DNA of 64,000 nt, from contig NC_092569.1 of NCBI RefSeq assembly GCF_037975245.1, forward strand, positions 18,521,501 through 18,585,500. The letters run 5' to 3'. The stretch is from Apostichopus japonicus (taxonomy: Eukaryota > Echinodermata > Holothuroidea > Aspidochirotida > Stichopodidae). This document shows positions 12,501 through 25,068 of the stretch, in pieces (position 1 is the stretch's first letter; every line of letters begins with the position of its first letter). The translations under genes and the position numbers were made by a program. Below the pieces are notes generated by a model. The model made no database searches. It worked only from the letters and a program-made list of their open reading frames with translations, and was not told where the DNA came from.

Positions 12501-15500
12501 ATATAAATTAAAATTCTGTGAAACGCTTTTTTCACTTTGGAAAAAGGTAACTATTTTTCCTTTTTATTCCCTTTATCTTTTTCAAAATTATTCATCAAGG
12601 GTACCAAAAACATATTGTGCATGATATTAAGTTGGAGTGCTGTAAGTTTTTCTAGGCTTTCACAATTTGACTTCTGGTGATCACAAATGACCTTTAACCT
12701 CCACCAAAAACCATAGGCTTCTTGTATTCAAATTCAAATTGGGTCTTTTAACATGTATATCAAAAATAAATTATACCTGTGATGACTCGCTTAAAAAGCA
12801 GCCAAAGGGTCGGTCTTTGATGTCCCCAGAGCAGGGCCTCGTAGACAGGGCTGTACAGTATACAGCTGCTGGCCCTCCACCTAAAATAAAATGATATGAA
12901 CATTGTTTATCAATTTGGATTTTACTATGTGTCAAGAAAAATGTGATGGATGTGAGGTGCCCATAAATGCTATTTACCTGTTGCATGTTTAGCTCTTTGA
13001 TATTTTTTGGCCAAAATCTTCAAATCTGACCACTTCATTTTTAGTTCAGAAGCAATGTCCAGCTCGACCAAACAATTTATCACGATTTTCTTTGACAAAC
13101 TGGCAAAGAATAAACATTTCTTGCTGGGAAAAATTTTCTTCCTGGATTTCTTTCTTTTGAGTTAGACTAGGAAAAATGGTTACTGTGAAAATTGTCAAGT
13201 TATCATTAACGACTCAAGAACACTGTGCTCAAAACTTAATGAGCCAGCCTTGGTAATACCAGGATAAACCCCATGACCTCTATTTTGAGTTCCAACAGTC
13301 AATGGCTATAGGCAAGCACACACAGCTGCTCATCCCATTGAACAGCTTTAATTGTAATTACTTCTCAAGCCATGTCCCTTGAAATATGATCACTTAAAAC
13401 GTGTTTGTATTTTGTAGTAGAGTCCCAGCTCGACTTAGCTACTCTGGCCTTGGCTAAGTGGGCAGATAAAGTTGCTTGCATTGTGTGCACCTAGCAAGGA
13501 AGGTCTATAATAACAAAAGCCCTGTTTACCTGCAGTGTTGCCTTTCAAAATGTCGACTTCCGATTTAACAATGCTTTAGGCCTAGACTGAAACAATCCAA
13601 AATAAATCACTTACATCACTAAGGATGTAAACTCCCGGTCAGCTCAAGTTCAGCCAAAAGAAACATAGGGTATACAACTCAGACTTTAGGGTAGGTTAGG
13701 CCCTGAAGACCTAGGCTATTACTGCTTTTATTTTGTTTTGTGGACATTAAAAAAAGGTTAGGCTAGCTAGGTGACTTTCACTTTTGTTCAGAATTAAGCC
13801 TATAAGGGGTGCAAGTGCAATAACTATACCTCTCTTTTTAGTATGGACTTCATACAGAGTTCCTTTGTACGAAATTGTGACAATTTATCAATATCAGTCA
13901 ATGATCCCACTGGTAATCATTAGCCGGGTACCGTTATAGGCCTAAGTATACTGTATAGTCTTGTAGTACTAAGCCTAAGTCGTCCGTGTAATAATATAGG
14001 CGTTTACTTATGTAGTTTATCCTTTATACAGTAGTCATTTGCTTATATAAATTTGTGTTACTGCTAGGCCTAAACTTTAGAAAAGACGTAGGCAGGCCTA
14101 ACGTTGTCCCGGGTATTCCTCTGGGCTCTAGTACATAGCCTACATATAACACTGACTGCCTGTATTAAACTAATTTAACGTACGCAAAGACTACCGAGTT
14201 GGCAGATAAAATGCGGTCAACGGACGATCTTTCAATGTTTTTGAGTCGTAACACACAACGAACCAATGCAATAAAATATGGCAAAGGTTATTCTTGTAAA
14301 GATTGTGGTTAAATGTTTATTCTGACACATTTATCTGATATTTACTCACCATTTTGATGACATATAATGCGCCGACAGGTTGTTCGCCGTGTCAAAACTT
14401 CGGAGACACAAGTGATTTGAGGTCACGAAAGGTCACAGTAGCCTCGTCCACTAACCAAATATTAATTAAAATCATGCGTAGCGTAAGTTTGATTTTGTGG
14501 AACGCTACTTAACGATCGAACTTACGCTACGATCAATCGCATGAGAATCGAACTTAAGTTTGATCTTAAGATCAAGCGTAAGTTAGTCTTTGTGGAACGG
14601 GGCCATGTAATACTAATTTCCTTCAATGGGAATACTCAATGTTCCATGTCGAGGCATGATGAGCAGTGCAATAGGTGACATTTCTTCATAAAATTAGAGC
14701 AGCTGCATGGTAAAGATTTGACGTTCTTAAAATTGATCATTTCAAGCACCATAATAACTGTTTTATCGGGCATTTCTCCTTATTGTAAATAAGTTTGATA
14801 CGTAAACAATTAGGAATGATATCTTACTGCTAGAACTACTCCTTGACCGTTCTCTGCTTCCTCTATGAAGCAACCACAGTCCTCTCTAGGTATACAGTCT
14901 TCCCCGTCCATCAAAAACCCATCGGGACAAACGCAAGTGGGTGTGCTAGAGCATGATTCGGTGCATATAGGATCGGCGCATGAACCTTCGCATTTACACC
15001 TGTTGACAACCTTGTTGGTAGGACACCACTCGAAGTTTGTGTCTGGAATGGAATAGGAATAACGATAACGTTACGAAATAGAAAAAGGAGAGCTTAATGA
15101 AAAGTACCTGATGATCAATCATCTCAATAACACGTCATGTTCGTAAATACATTTTTGATTTGTATAAGAATGCTAAACATGCTTCACAGTTAAAATGACA
15201 TATCTAAATAAAACAATGAAATAAATAGCAAACCACTCTCTGCCTCTACTGGATGAACAAAATACATCGATTTATGAAGAAACTACGTCTGAGCTGAATG
15301 CTTGATAGCAAGGCCCTACTAAGTGAAAATGGGGGAAAAATTCAGATGCTGCAAAATGAATATTAAATATAACAACGAGCTCATTCTCCTGAAGATATCG
15401 GTTTATGCATGGATATCAGCTTGGTTGAGGTGGGAAGCATATCGTTAGTAAGCGGAATATCCTTCTCTGTATCACACTACAGGCCAAACATGTTAATATT

Positions 15501-18500
15501 ATCAAGTAACTGATACATGTGTGATCAGCAAAATTGCATATTTTAATTTCACTGTTTAACGGTTCGCAGATATATTAACTTTCAGTTCGGACGAGAAACG
15601 TGTCCAGTTAAGAAGTTTATCAGTTTAATAACCCACCTGCTGCTCCGGTGTACTCTCCAGTGCTAACCAGTTTGTAATGACTGAAGCTGTCACTGATGCG
15701 GAAAGTTTCATACGTTACGAAGAATGAACAACCGGATTCTGTAGTTATATCCATGCGGAGATGATATTTCCTCTGATTGGTGATGTAGGATATCTTTTCA
15801 TTGCCGAGCCAAAATTCACGAGCCAGGAAACCAAAACCATTTTCATATTCGTCCCACGTACGATTGAAGTTGATTGAATTATCCTCTCGTCTCTGTATGA
15901 CCTGTTGAAATAATTGGAAACATCAAAATATCAAATATGATTGAATTGCAAGACCGCTAGCTATTAGCTGTAAGACTAGTGAGAAAAAAGAAGGTAAAAC
16001 TATACTGAAACATGGAACAAGCAACCTGCAGGAAGAAAAGAATGTGATCATGAAAACAAATTAAAATAATTTACAAATCACAACAAACGATCCGAAAAAT
16101 ATAAACAACGTATAAATATTACAAATATACGAGCTTCGTTATCATTCGCCAATATAGTATTCTTATTTAAGTCAGGAATATGTGGTGTATTAAAACGTAT
16201 TGGGAAACGATGTTGGAATTTAAGTATGGTTCAGGCTGCTTTTGCGAAGGAGCATGACAAATGATTCGACCAACTTCTTTTTGTAATACATAAATATTGT
16301 GTAAAGCTTGTCAAACCTACTGTGTAACATCAACTTTATATATTTTCATCATAACAATATGAACAGTTCTGTAGTATGAGAAATGTATTAATTTAACAAG
16401 AATACTATCAATTGTGGTGAAAAATCTTGCAATGAAAACACAACAGACTTAGTACGCAAGACAACACCTACCGTCCATCCGCCATCACCTAGACTGTTGT
16501 TACAATATACTTCAAAAGGTTCGAGATAGCCGTCTGGTTTGATGACGTAAACACCATCGTTTCTAGACGATAGACATTGGCTTAGCACTTCAAGGCAGTC
16601 TCGTGGGTATTCAGCACGTTGGTAGAGGAAGAAAGATGACGCTAAAGGGACAATGTATCACAACATAAGCATACCTCACATCAAGCTAAGAGGTTTCATA
16701 ACTTCGGAGACACTTGTGTGACAACCGAGATCACGTAGCCTACTTTTAGTGTTTACTTTGTCAATGTTCACAACCACTTGCGTCATTTCCTGTATCGGTA
16801 TAAAAGTTTGGCATGGGCAATTACGTAGATGTGATTTTAAAATCTAGTTACTATTACGTGCTGGTCTGTATTATTTCAAACATTTTCCATTTTGGTTTTT
16901 AAAGAAATCACACGTTTTATCTAATATCCCTAAAAATTTGGTAAGTTAAGCATTTAAAGAATACATATCAAATTGAAAACCGCATTTTAAAGACGATCAA
17001 TATATTTTTTTTTAGCGAATGTCGTTTTCCGATACATCATAAACTACTAAAGTAAAAAAATTATCTTTAAAGAAATTAACATTCTTTGAAGTTACATAGT
17101 ACTTATTGTACTCACAATAGTTATGTTAACAACATATGATATCTTTGACGATACTTCCCGAACGATTTGTATATTATATACGTTCATAATTGTTTGGAAA
17201 TTCTCAAAATGTTATGATATAGTTGTATCTTAAAGACAAACAATAATATTTTCACTCGTCTTTGGAGTATAGCTTGTGGTTGGGGCAATGGGGAAGGAGA
17301 AGGGAGAGGGAGAGGAGATACGGGTAAGAATATGCTACAACGTTTTACACGTTTGAAGTTTTTAATATGATAGAAATTAACATGATAGAAATGCTACAAT
17401 GTTGTTATAACATTGCTACAACGTTGTTAACGTTATGAAGTTTTTAATAAGATAGAAATTAACTTGAAACATTCTTTAGAATTAACATTCTTTAAAAATT
17501 AATTTTCTTTAGAAATTAACATTCTTTAGAAATTAATTTTCTTTAGAAATTAACATTCTTTGAAATTAACATTCTTTAAAATTAAATAATACTTATTATA
17601 CTCACATTAGTTATGTTAACAACATATGATGTCTTTGACGATACTTCCCGAACGATACGTATATTATATACGTTCATAATTGTTTGGAAATTCTCAAAAT
17701 GTTATGATATAGTTGTATCTTAAAGACAAACAATATTATTTTCACTCGTCTTTGGAGATTAGCTTGTGGTTGGGGCAATGGCGAAGGAGAAGGGGAAGGG
17801 AGAGGAGATACGGCTAAGAATATGCTACAACGTTTTACACGTTTGAAGTTTTTAATATGATAGAAATTAACATGATAGAAATGCTACAATGTTGCTATAA
17901 CGTTGCTACAACGTTGTTAACGTTATGAAGTTTTTAATATGATAGAAATTAACTTGAAACATTCTTTAGAATTAACATTCTTTAGAAATTAATTTTCTTT
18001 AGAAATTAACATTCTTTGAAATGAACATTCTTTGAAGTTAAATAGTACTTATTATACTCACATTAGTTATGTTAACAACATATAATATCTTTGACGATAC
18101 TTCCCAAACGATTTGTATATCATATACGTTCATAATTTTTTGGAAATTCTCAAAATGTTATGATATAGTTGTATCTTAAAGACAAACAATATTACTTTCA
18201 CTGTCTTTGGAGATTAGCTTGTGGTTGGAGCAAACGGAAGGAGAAGGGAGAAGGGAGAAGGAAGAAGGGAGAAGGGAGAGCAGATAAGAGTAAGAAAATG
18301 CTACAACGTTGATAACGTTTTGAAGTTTTTACTATGATAGAAACACTTACTTAACGTTTGGTCTCCGTAGTCACTAATGCTCCTTTGACGTTCCGGCTAA
18401 AATAAGGTCAAACATATTTATTAACAATGATCGTCCAATAAATACAGGGTACAGCTATATAGTAAAATATGTCAACGTTACATTTTTCTTATTTTTCATT

Positions 18501-21500
18501 GTCCTATGTTAAGGTAAGTCTGTTTTTTATTTTCTCATATATCAATTACAACATTTTACACAGCTGATTGTTATTTTAGGACAAGTTATAGAAGAGTTAT
18601 TGACTCAGTCATGTATCTGTATTAGTATATAGCTGTCGTTTATTGAAGACAAAAAGAAAAACCATATAGATACGACAAAGCTTGGTTGAGTTGTAGAGGA
18701 GTGAGATAATAAGTATGATCAGCAGTTTAATTTTTACGTGAATTCAGGTGAATATTGAAGATTAAAAGTCATCCGATAAAGATGTCACTTCTCTCAGTAC
18801 AAAACAAAAACGATGAAAGTTAAGGTTTGAGTTTAGCATTGTCTTGAAAACATAATTTGTTTTGTTTTAATATCCCATACATTCAGGTTGTTTTTATGCC
18901 CATCAATTTCTTCTAGACAATGAACATTTACTATATGCCCATTAGGTATCACCTTCTTGATATGACTTTTATAGTTTAAAACATATTTTTTTTAAGGAGA
19001 CCTATTGGTTAATAAAGATTTGGTTCTAATGTATAATAACGTTCGATAGAATAATTGTAGAAAACATAATTATATAAAAGAACCGTGAGAATCTTCATAA
19101 TAACATATTTTTCTTGTAAATTGTTTAATTTAATTAATTAACATGAAACAATTTCATATAAATAATTTCACATCTGCATTATGTATTCGCAAATTGTGAT
19201 CAAATGGAATTTGTTCTTCGTACTGGCAATAAAAAAAATAAATAAACTTCACACACATTAAATGATCGTGATTATTAACGGAACAAGTTCTTTTTTTTTT
19301 TTGATTAACAGATATTTGGGATAAATCTGACAATAATGAAAAAAAATTGTAGCGACAACAAACTGACAACGACATCAGCGATTAAATCAAATGACAATTC
19401 TAACAACAGCAACGTTTGGATGAGTAAAGTTAGTATATCTTTTGATTTTCTTTGTTGCCATTGTTCAATTACATTAATTTAGTACACAAACTAAATAAAT
19501 GATACTAGTTAAGTAGTTAAATAAGTCGACAGCGTATTTAATGTAACGGAATTAGAACAGTTTTCTTTTATCGACTATGCATCTTTAGAGCTTACGAAAC
19601 ATTCTATGAAAAGGTAGATTAAACATTTTTGCCAGATCAAAGAACGCTTTTTGATATTACAAAGAACAACATGTAAACAATACGCTAATCGTTTGAAGAT
19701 TATTTCAGCGGTTTGTTAACCGTTAGTTTTCATCATTAACTTTAGAGAAGAAACTCCCTCTAAGAAAATGATACCATTATTTCGTAATTTTAACTAAGTA
19801 TTTTGTAGAATTGTTAATTTAAACATTGTCCTTTAAATTTTGAAAAAAAAAAACGTTGACTGGGCATAGACGACAAATGAAATTGACAGGCATTTATCAA
19901 TTATCATGTAACTAAAGTAACTGTTCATGACCTTAAGGTTGACTTCATAATGAGATATCAAAATGTATTGTCTTATAACTAGAGTTGACTTGAAAAAATG
20001 ACTTGATTAGAACACTGATTCTAAGTTCAAAAGCAGGCATCCAGCGTAATGACTTTTTCAATCAAATTGTTCACACAATAATGACAAAAAGTCAAAAACT
20101 ACTTCGATACATTATCGTGATATTCCGACGAGTATTCTAAGTTCAAGAATTGGCATCCTGAGCAATAACTGTTTGCAAGAAAACTACAACGGTATATTAT
20201 AATGATTTTCCAATAAAGTATATCAAGAAGAATTTGGGTGACAGAATCAACCATTAAACTGCGTTCCCAGAGACAGAATGGACTATGATTTTATAAAGAT
20301 TGTTCCATTTACCAAATTAGTGACACTAAAAAAAAAGTCTCTTCCATATCCACTGGGTGTTTATAAGATAAAGTTAAAGTTTTCAAGAAGGCAGATGTTT
20401 GTCAAAGCTGAATATTCTCAGATACCTATTCAAAATTGCACCGACTGAATCTTCGATATCTCTAAATGACGGACAGAAAATGTACTGTTGCTTTTCCTTT
20501 TTTTTTCCTCGTTATTAAATGTTAGCAAACTAAATCTGCGTAATCAAGATTTCCCTTTTGTTGAATTTTTTGTAACATTTTATAATGCAAAATAGGGGAA
20601 TTTAAATATATTTACATCAACATATCAAAACAACGTGTCAGAAGTGGTGTCAACAGTTTTTTTTTCCTATAATTAGCAGTGTTCTGTGCAAAAATCTAGA
20701 CTTTTCAAAGTAAATTCAGTTTATGGGTCGGATCGGGATTTTCAAGATCAATGAAATTTATTGATTAAAGCACTTACACAACACTGATAAAGAACCTTTT
20801 GTCATTTGCTTGATTTTGATTTGAAGAAGATATTAATCTAAGTGTAAAAATTACAATGTAAGCATTTGGTTAGATAACAATGTTTGTTGTGTAAACCAAT
20901 GTCTTTGAATAGTATTTATTAATTAACTCCGTTGCCATCAAATATAGACATTTAAACAAGAAAGTCTCGGTTTACCCGTGTAAATGTTAAATAATCAGTA
21001 AAGAATTAGACAAAATGTAGGGGTAATTAAAAGGTAAGACACTGCGTTAACGTTATAACCCTCGTCAAATCATTTTGCTGTGGTAGATTAGCCTATATTA
21101 AAGCAACGATTTTCTGTTTATGGTGTTTATAGGTATATTATTGTAATATTGAAATTGTCTTTCTATTTCCTCCGTGTCTGTCAAAATAGTACGTTTCTAT
21201 AACAACGAAAAAACGCAATAATTCAAGTATTTTAAGTATAAATCGCGGCTAACTAAGATACTCCGCATTTTCTTATTTTCAACGACAATTTATTTTACAG
21301 TTCACAGTGTATCTATATTTAGCACATTAAACTTATATGAATTGATTATATATTCTTCAATTGAAAGAATCCGTCTAATGGTTTCTTGAACAGAGTCATT
21401 ATTATAGAAATTAAGGGAATAATGTAAAATATACCCTTTGGTAAATGTGTTCTATACTACTATTTGATTAACTAATAGAAAACTCAATACGCGAAACCAT

Positions 21501-21830
21501 AAATTAACAACCAGTACTTGTGACTACATCGAATTCGACTTCATTATTACTGTTAGTTAGCATTTTTAAAGTATTATTTTTATCTCTTAAATATTTCAAG
21601 TGAAAGTAAATTACAATAGGAGAGTGTAACAAGGTTTAACATTGCCGATCGAAAACAGTCAATTGAGTTCTGCTTAAACGTCGAAACGTTAACTTTACAG
21701 ATGTTACAACTGAAATATAAAAGTAAAAGAAAAAGCTTACCCCTTCTTGAGAAGACACGCTGCTGGAAATAAAAATGATGAGAAACAGAGAGGTTAAACC
21801 TCCACGATGTCTTCTAAACAAGTACAACAT
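6600..21830 (-). CDS. FREP-2: secreted mosaic protein, half FReD + TIL + EGF + full FReD, 8 exons, 530 aa
   Basis: Exons in coding order: 21830-21741, 18396-18351, 16641-16472, 15901-15637, 15042-14828, 9848-9555, 8809-8542, 6844-6600; every junction is GT-AG and the phases close to 1593 nt. Residues 1-27 are a signal peptide (hydrophobic FLIIFISSSVSS). Residues 28-45 are a linker. Residues 46-190 are a FReD N-terminal half (NNSLGDGGWT, VIQRR, REFWLGNEK) that stops before the calcium-binding half. Residues 191-262 are a TIL-like domain (starts CPTN, then CVCPDGF, ends CGC). Residues 285-319 are an EGF domain (CGPNGNC...GYTGDGVRC). Residues 323-530 are a second FReD with NFWLGND, an altered calcium loop EEDNDD, and a shortened C-terminus around AWWCGYYNN. 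Likely an extracellular recognition or matrix protein (inference). The missing half of FReD-1 is absent from the 594-base intron after exon 4, so this is domain loss or exon shuffling rather than an overlooked exon there. Confidence 0.85.
7147..7511. mobile_element. hAT-type MITE, copy 1
   Basis: 365-bp non-autonomous element in the last FREP-2 intron. Its ends are CAAGGGCGTAGGAA and the inverse of CAGTGGCGTAGGAA. It is flanked by a perfect 8-bp target duplication GTACATAT (7139-7146 and 7512-7519), the hallmark of hAT elements. It shares its interior (GC-rich ends, GCTTCGCAAGTCAGAAAACC, repeated GCACCAAATTGCATCTGAGG) with the copies at 11044 and 49867. It has no coding capacity; the open frames across it are incidental. 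Confidence 0.88.
10175..10815 (+). pseudogene. HARBI1-like (Harbinger) transposase pseudogene
   Basis: The first frame (from ATG 10175) contains RIFRDRRQPFEL and ends in stops near 10322. The next frame (10327-10773) holds the helix-turn-helix-like stretch with GCSKSSASRALRRVTRAL and the catalytic-core start GFPQVVGTVYGTLTGI. The family usually has GxIDGT at this last point, so the first catalytic Asp is Tyr here. A frame change follows, then LGDYGYPLQPWLMTPIQN, the signature around the second catalytic Asp. The residues normally between these blocks are deleted, and nothing recognisable follows. It is therefore inactive: frameshifts, an internal deletion and loss of one DDE residue. Confidence 0.85.
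11044..11449. mobile_element. hAT-type MITE, copy 2 (nested in Harbinger)
   Basis: 406-bp copy with the same ends as the 7147 copy and a perfect 8-bp target duplication TCTTTAAT (11036-11043 and 11450-11457). It is longer because of an insertion of roughly 40 bases after the GTCAGAAAACCCC block and longer C runs. Its location inside the Harbinger element dates this insertion as later. Confidence 0.88.
11755..11948 (-). mobile_element. U2-snRNA-headed SINE, copy A
   Basis: Retroposed copy flanked by a perfect 11-bp duplication ATTTAAGTTAT (11744-11754 and 11949-11959). Read on the minus strand it starts in a degraded U2-like head (CCTTTTGCTAAGATCATGTG, then GTAGTATCTGTTC). It continues into a shared body and ends with the hairpin GCCCAGGTTCTTTCCTGGGC followed by ACTTTTTCTTAAAAAG. 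It is homologous over its whole length to the copy at 26236, and sits inside the Harbinger element. Confidence 0.78.
12266..13165 (-). pseudogene. Harbinger Myb/SANT-like partner gene, degraded
   Basis: Three exons can be traced on the minus strand. The first (about 13165-12978) encodes QQEMFILCQFVKENRDKLFG, then shifts frame and continues ELKMKWSDLKILAKKYQRAK, ending HATG. The second (12880-12777) begins GGPAAVY, so the junction recreates ATGGGP. The third (12394-12266) contains HSRPKKP before its stop. The order LFG, WSDLK, ATGGGP is typical of the Myb-like DNA-binding protein that accompanies Harbinger transposases (NAIF1-like). One clear frameshift lies in the first exon, and the middle of the Myb domain is missing. 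The opposite orientation to the transposase is usual for this superfamily. Confidence 0.75.
17078..18345. repeat. Tandem repeat, ~0.46-0.49-kb units, 2.6 copies
   Basis: Unit starts at about 17078, 17568 and 18024, all beginning AACATTCTTTRAARTTA and containing CTTATTRTACTCACA, GTTATGTTAACAACATAT and a purine-rich GGAGAAGGGAGAGGG tract. Each unit ends in shorter internal repeats of AACATTCTTTAGAAATTAAT. The third unit is truncated and ends directly at the donor site of the 46-nt FREP-2 linker exon (18351-18396). The divergence between units is low, so the duplication is recent. Confidence 0.88.
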
Positions 21831-23564
21831 TGTACAAAGTTACTTCTTGCAGTATAAAGTTGGAATGAATGTCAAATCTATACTGCGACAATGAAGCCTG
21901 ATACGAAATGAACCGGGATAATACAGTGGTGCTAGGCAACCATTCTCATACTGATTCGTTTAGACATATTATTATGATATAAGTATTCCTGTCAGGGGAA
22001 ATTGGTATGGCTCCACGTGGTTTATGTTCAGATATCATGGCACCATTACAGTACGGTACAAGTTATTACCTTAAAAGGTATTGAAATGATACAAGACCAT
22101 ACGTTATATTTATTTTTAATTTCTTGGCATCGTTAAACTACACAAATAAAGCAATTATTAAAACCTCAGAAGTGGCATGACAATTAAGCAATATAATTTA
22201 TGGTGCATTAACTAATATTTATTATTTTATAGACGAATAACTGATGACCTTAAATGCAGTAAGGCATCTGTGGGATTAGAGGTCTGAAAGTGAGGGACAA
22301 ACCTGCAGGAGGGGAGGCGGTGTGAGAACTTTTCAAATTTGATAAATCCCTGTTATAGGTTATATCCCAGTACTATAGTTGTGTATTTGTAAACGCAATT
22401 ATGCTATCTGCATAACAGTGTTGCCAGATTTATTTAGCGACATACAAAGTAACCAATAGTCAATGTAACCTGTGACTAATCAAAAATTGACCAAGACTAA
22501 GTAAGAGAGATGTATGAGTTATCGATAGCAGCAGTTCTGGAGGAAAGCTGCACCTGTGTGGAACGATGCATATAATCAACGGTGACCAGGGTGGTATGAA
22601 GCTTCCAAAAAGTGGGGGAACACAACATCAGAGGGGCACTTTCTCATTCCACAACCACCACTGGTTATGCTATAATATGGTACACACCAACCATATCACT
22701 GAAATATATATGATGTGTAAGTATGCTATCAATACTATTATCGTGCACGTGGATAATTCAATTAAAATATTAAAATTAACCAAGGCTTAAAATATCCAAA
22801 AGACAGTGCTTCATCAAAGGGGCACACTTCATTTGCCATTTTGGAAGAAAGCGGGGGCACGTGCCCCCGGCACGTACCCCCTGCCAGAGTTGCATTGGTA
22901 CTAGTAGTAGTATACTAGCAACAGTGCGTTTCGGATCGAAATGATAATCGTCCAAATGGATCAATCTTTCTTATAGCCTGTGTCGTGGCATATAAAGAAG
23001 TATTAAAGTATGGCGAAGTTGTCAGTGTCGCTGTGGCCTACCAATCAAGTCCGATAAAAGAACACAAGGTAAGGTGGGGATGGGGGAAATTCCCCCTTGC
23101 CCCCTGTTATGCCGCCCCTGAAATATAATGAGATAATATACTACTAGCCAGAGGAAATTATCACTTGTTTTCTTGAATCCAAGAGATCTTTTCACTTGAT
23201 TCGACATCCATACTTGTTTATTGTTGTAAATGTATCATTTTTCAACTAAAACAGGCACAACTGTGACAATACATCCTTGTAAATTCTACGGTAATTATTT
23301 GTAGTTGTCGAAACTACAAAAATTAACAATTTTGCACACACAACTTATTAAAGCCTTAATTTTGCACTGCACGGCTTTTTCATCGTGGGTTTCCTGTTTT
23401 TCCTTTTTTTAATTTGTTTTATTGCCAACTCGGTCACGCCGCTAAGAACAGTCTGAGGAAAATTAAATAGTTTTCTTTAAGTGGTATGCGTTACACGCAC
23501 AGGATAAATAGTATTTCCTTGTTCCTTAGATTACCCAGGTAAGTGTTTTACAAGGTGCCCGGTA

Positions 23565-23590
23565 AATATATATATATATATATATATATT
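23565..23590. repeat. (TA)n microsatellite
   Basis: About 12 TA units in the region upstream of FREP-3. Confidence 0.85.
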
Positions 23591-23842
23591 AATTATATTG
23601 GACATTGATATATCACATTAACTACAGAGTTAAATATTTCTCTGCTTAATGTTATAGTGATGTTATTGTGCTTCGTTGTTTTCTAGAAGCGAGTCCGTAT
23701 ACTTGGTGCTCTTATTGCTATCATAATTGTCTGTACTGGAGCTAGTACTTAAGGATGTGTACCTGTACTTGTATTCGCGGACTGATATTCTATGAGAGTT
23801 ACACAAAGCCTGCACTACGAATTCACACCAGTAGAATCACTG

Positions 23843-23895
23843 TGGCTTAGTGGTACGTGACACGAAGATCCGGGGTTCGATTCCTACCTTGTAGT
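23843..23895 (+). repeat. Degenerate tRNA-like head, probably a SINE fragment
   Basis: A TGGCTTAGTGGTA box A and GGTTCGATTCC box B are correctly spaced for a tRNA, but the acceptor and T stems do not pair well. This favours a tRNA-derived SINE remnant over a working tRNA gene. No second copy of the following sequence was seen in the window. Confidence 0.4.
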
Positions 23896-25020
23896 ATGAC
23901 CAAGTGGTATGACAGATCTAGAATAAACAAAACAAAATTTAAAAGATCAACACACCAGAAAATTCCACTAAATTACGGTTTGTCACCATTCAATGGGAGT
24001 CGAGTGTACATAAAAGTACAACATTAAATGCTAACACCACACTCTCTGAGATTAGTGTAGCCTACTCGTACTCATTCTCACAACTATAGAGAAGCAATTA
24101 TACTCGTAATAGTGGTTATATAATGTTTCACTCTAAGTGCAATTCTAGTTACCAGATGTAGAAGTTCAGCAGACGCATAGACGCTAAAGAAAGCGAACTA
24201 AAATATAAATCTGGACACATTGTATAGACGAGTGATATACTTTATGGGGCCAGCATTACTGTTACACAACAATGTATTGCGTCCGTTCTGCATGTTATGA
24301 GCTATTATAATTGGAACACAGGTCACAAAACAGAAACCCAAAGATAAATACAGTTTATGTTGTTTTCACTTTCGTATATGTGCTATATTGATAGGAATAC
24401 ATATCTATGTTTTCATAGTTGATGAAATTTAATATGCCTATTTTTTTACCAAAACATTGCTACGGCTACATTAGTGAAGCATTGCCTTAAACTCTCATTC
24501 AGGCAAATATGATGTAGGCCTAGGCCTATCTTCAACTGCCCCATGTCATAACTGGCAAATTTAAGTAGCATAGGCCTATGCCTAACGTTAGGCCTACACA
24601 TCCCCCCCCCCCCCGAGTGCAGCGTAGTACAGGTCCTGGTCTCCATGATTATTTTTACTTTCGCTGACTGAGTTGTACTAGGCCCATAATATATAACCAA
24701 CGGTTTTCATACGACATGTTAGATCCCAACGTCTAATCTTAGTCGTTAATTTTGGTGCAGGCTTTTCGGCTATCTCCTGTAGTAGTCAGGTTAAGGTTAG
24801 GTCTAGCCTACCATAACAACATACGGTAACAGAGGTTGCATTGTACATAACATTGGGATTTGCGGCCCAGTCTAACGCTCGCTATTATTTAAGTATTGCC
24901 ATATTTACATCATATTAATTACAACATGATATAAGGTTGTCATTTTGTTACTTGGAATAAACATCAGTACTATAAACGTATCTATCACCTCTTCACCCCC
25001 TTTTTGTGGAGAATTTTTAA

Positions 25021-25022
<2 letters not shown>

Positions 25023-25067
<45 letters not shown>
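25023..25067. repeat. (TA)n microsatellite
   Basis: About 22 TA units. The Ile/Tyr-rich open frames on both strands here are translations of this repeat, not genes. Confidence 0.9.

Positions 25068-25068
<1 letters not shown>

Larger units (their letters stand above)
9888..14604 (+). mobile_element. PIF/Harbinger DNA transposon with two fossil genes
   Basis: 4.7-kb element filling almost all of the FREP-2 intron between the TIL and EGF exons. Terminal inverted repeats start GGCCCCGTTCCACAAAG and continue imperfectly with subterminal ACTTACGCTTGATCTTAAG repeats. A 3-bp duplication ATG flanks it (9885-9887 and 14605-14607), matching the 3-bp rule for this superfamily. It carries a broken HARBI1-like transposase (+) and a broken Myb-like gene (-), the classical two-gene layout. 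It also hosts a hAT MITE and a U2-headed SINE, so it is older than both. Its insertion leaves the FREP-2 splice sites intact. Confidence 0.88.

Noticed and set aside
15043-15636. Missing C-terminal half of FReD-1 in FREP-2
   Set aside because: Minus-strand reading of this intron shows no WW or DxDND motif and no frame of the expected size.
17078-18345. CRISPR-like or promoter array
   Set aside because: Units are long (~0.48 kb) tandem duplications without spacers, lying in a eukaryotic intron.
22838-23115. Complete hAT element around the GGGGGCACGTGCCCCC palindrome
   Set aside because: A CAGGGGCGG-like end is visible near 23104 (minus strand), but no matching opposite end or 8-bp duplication was found.
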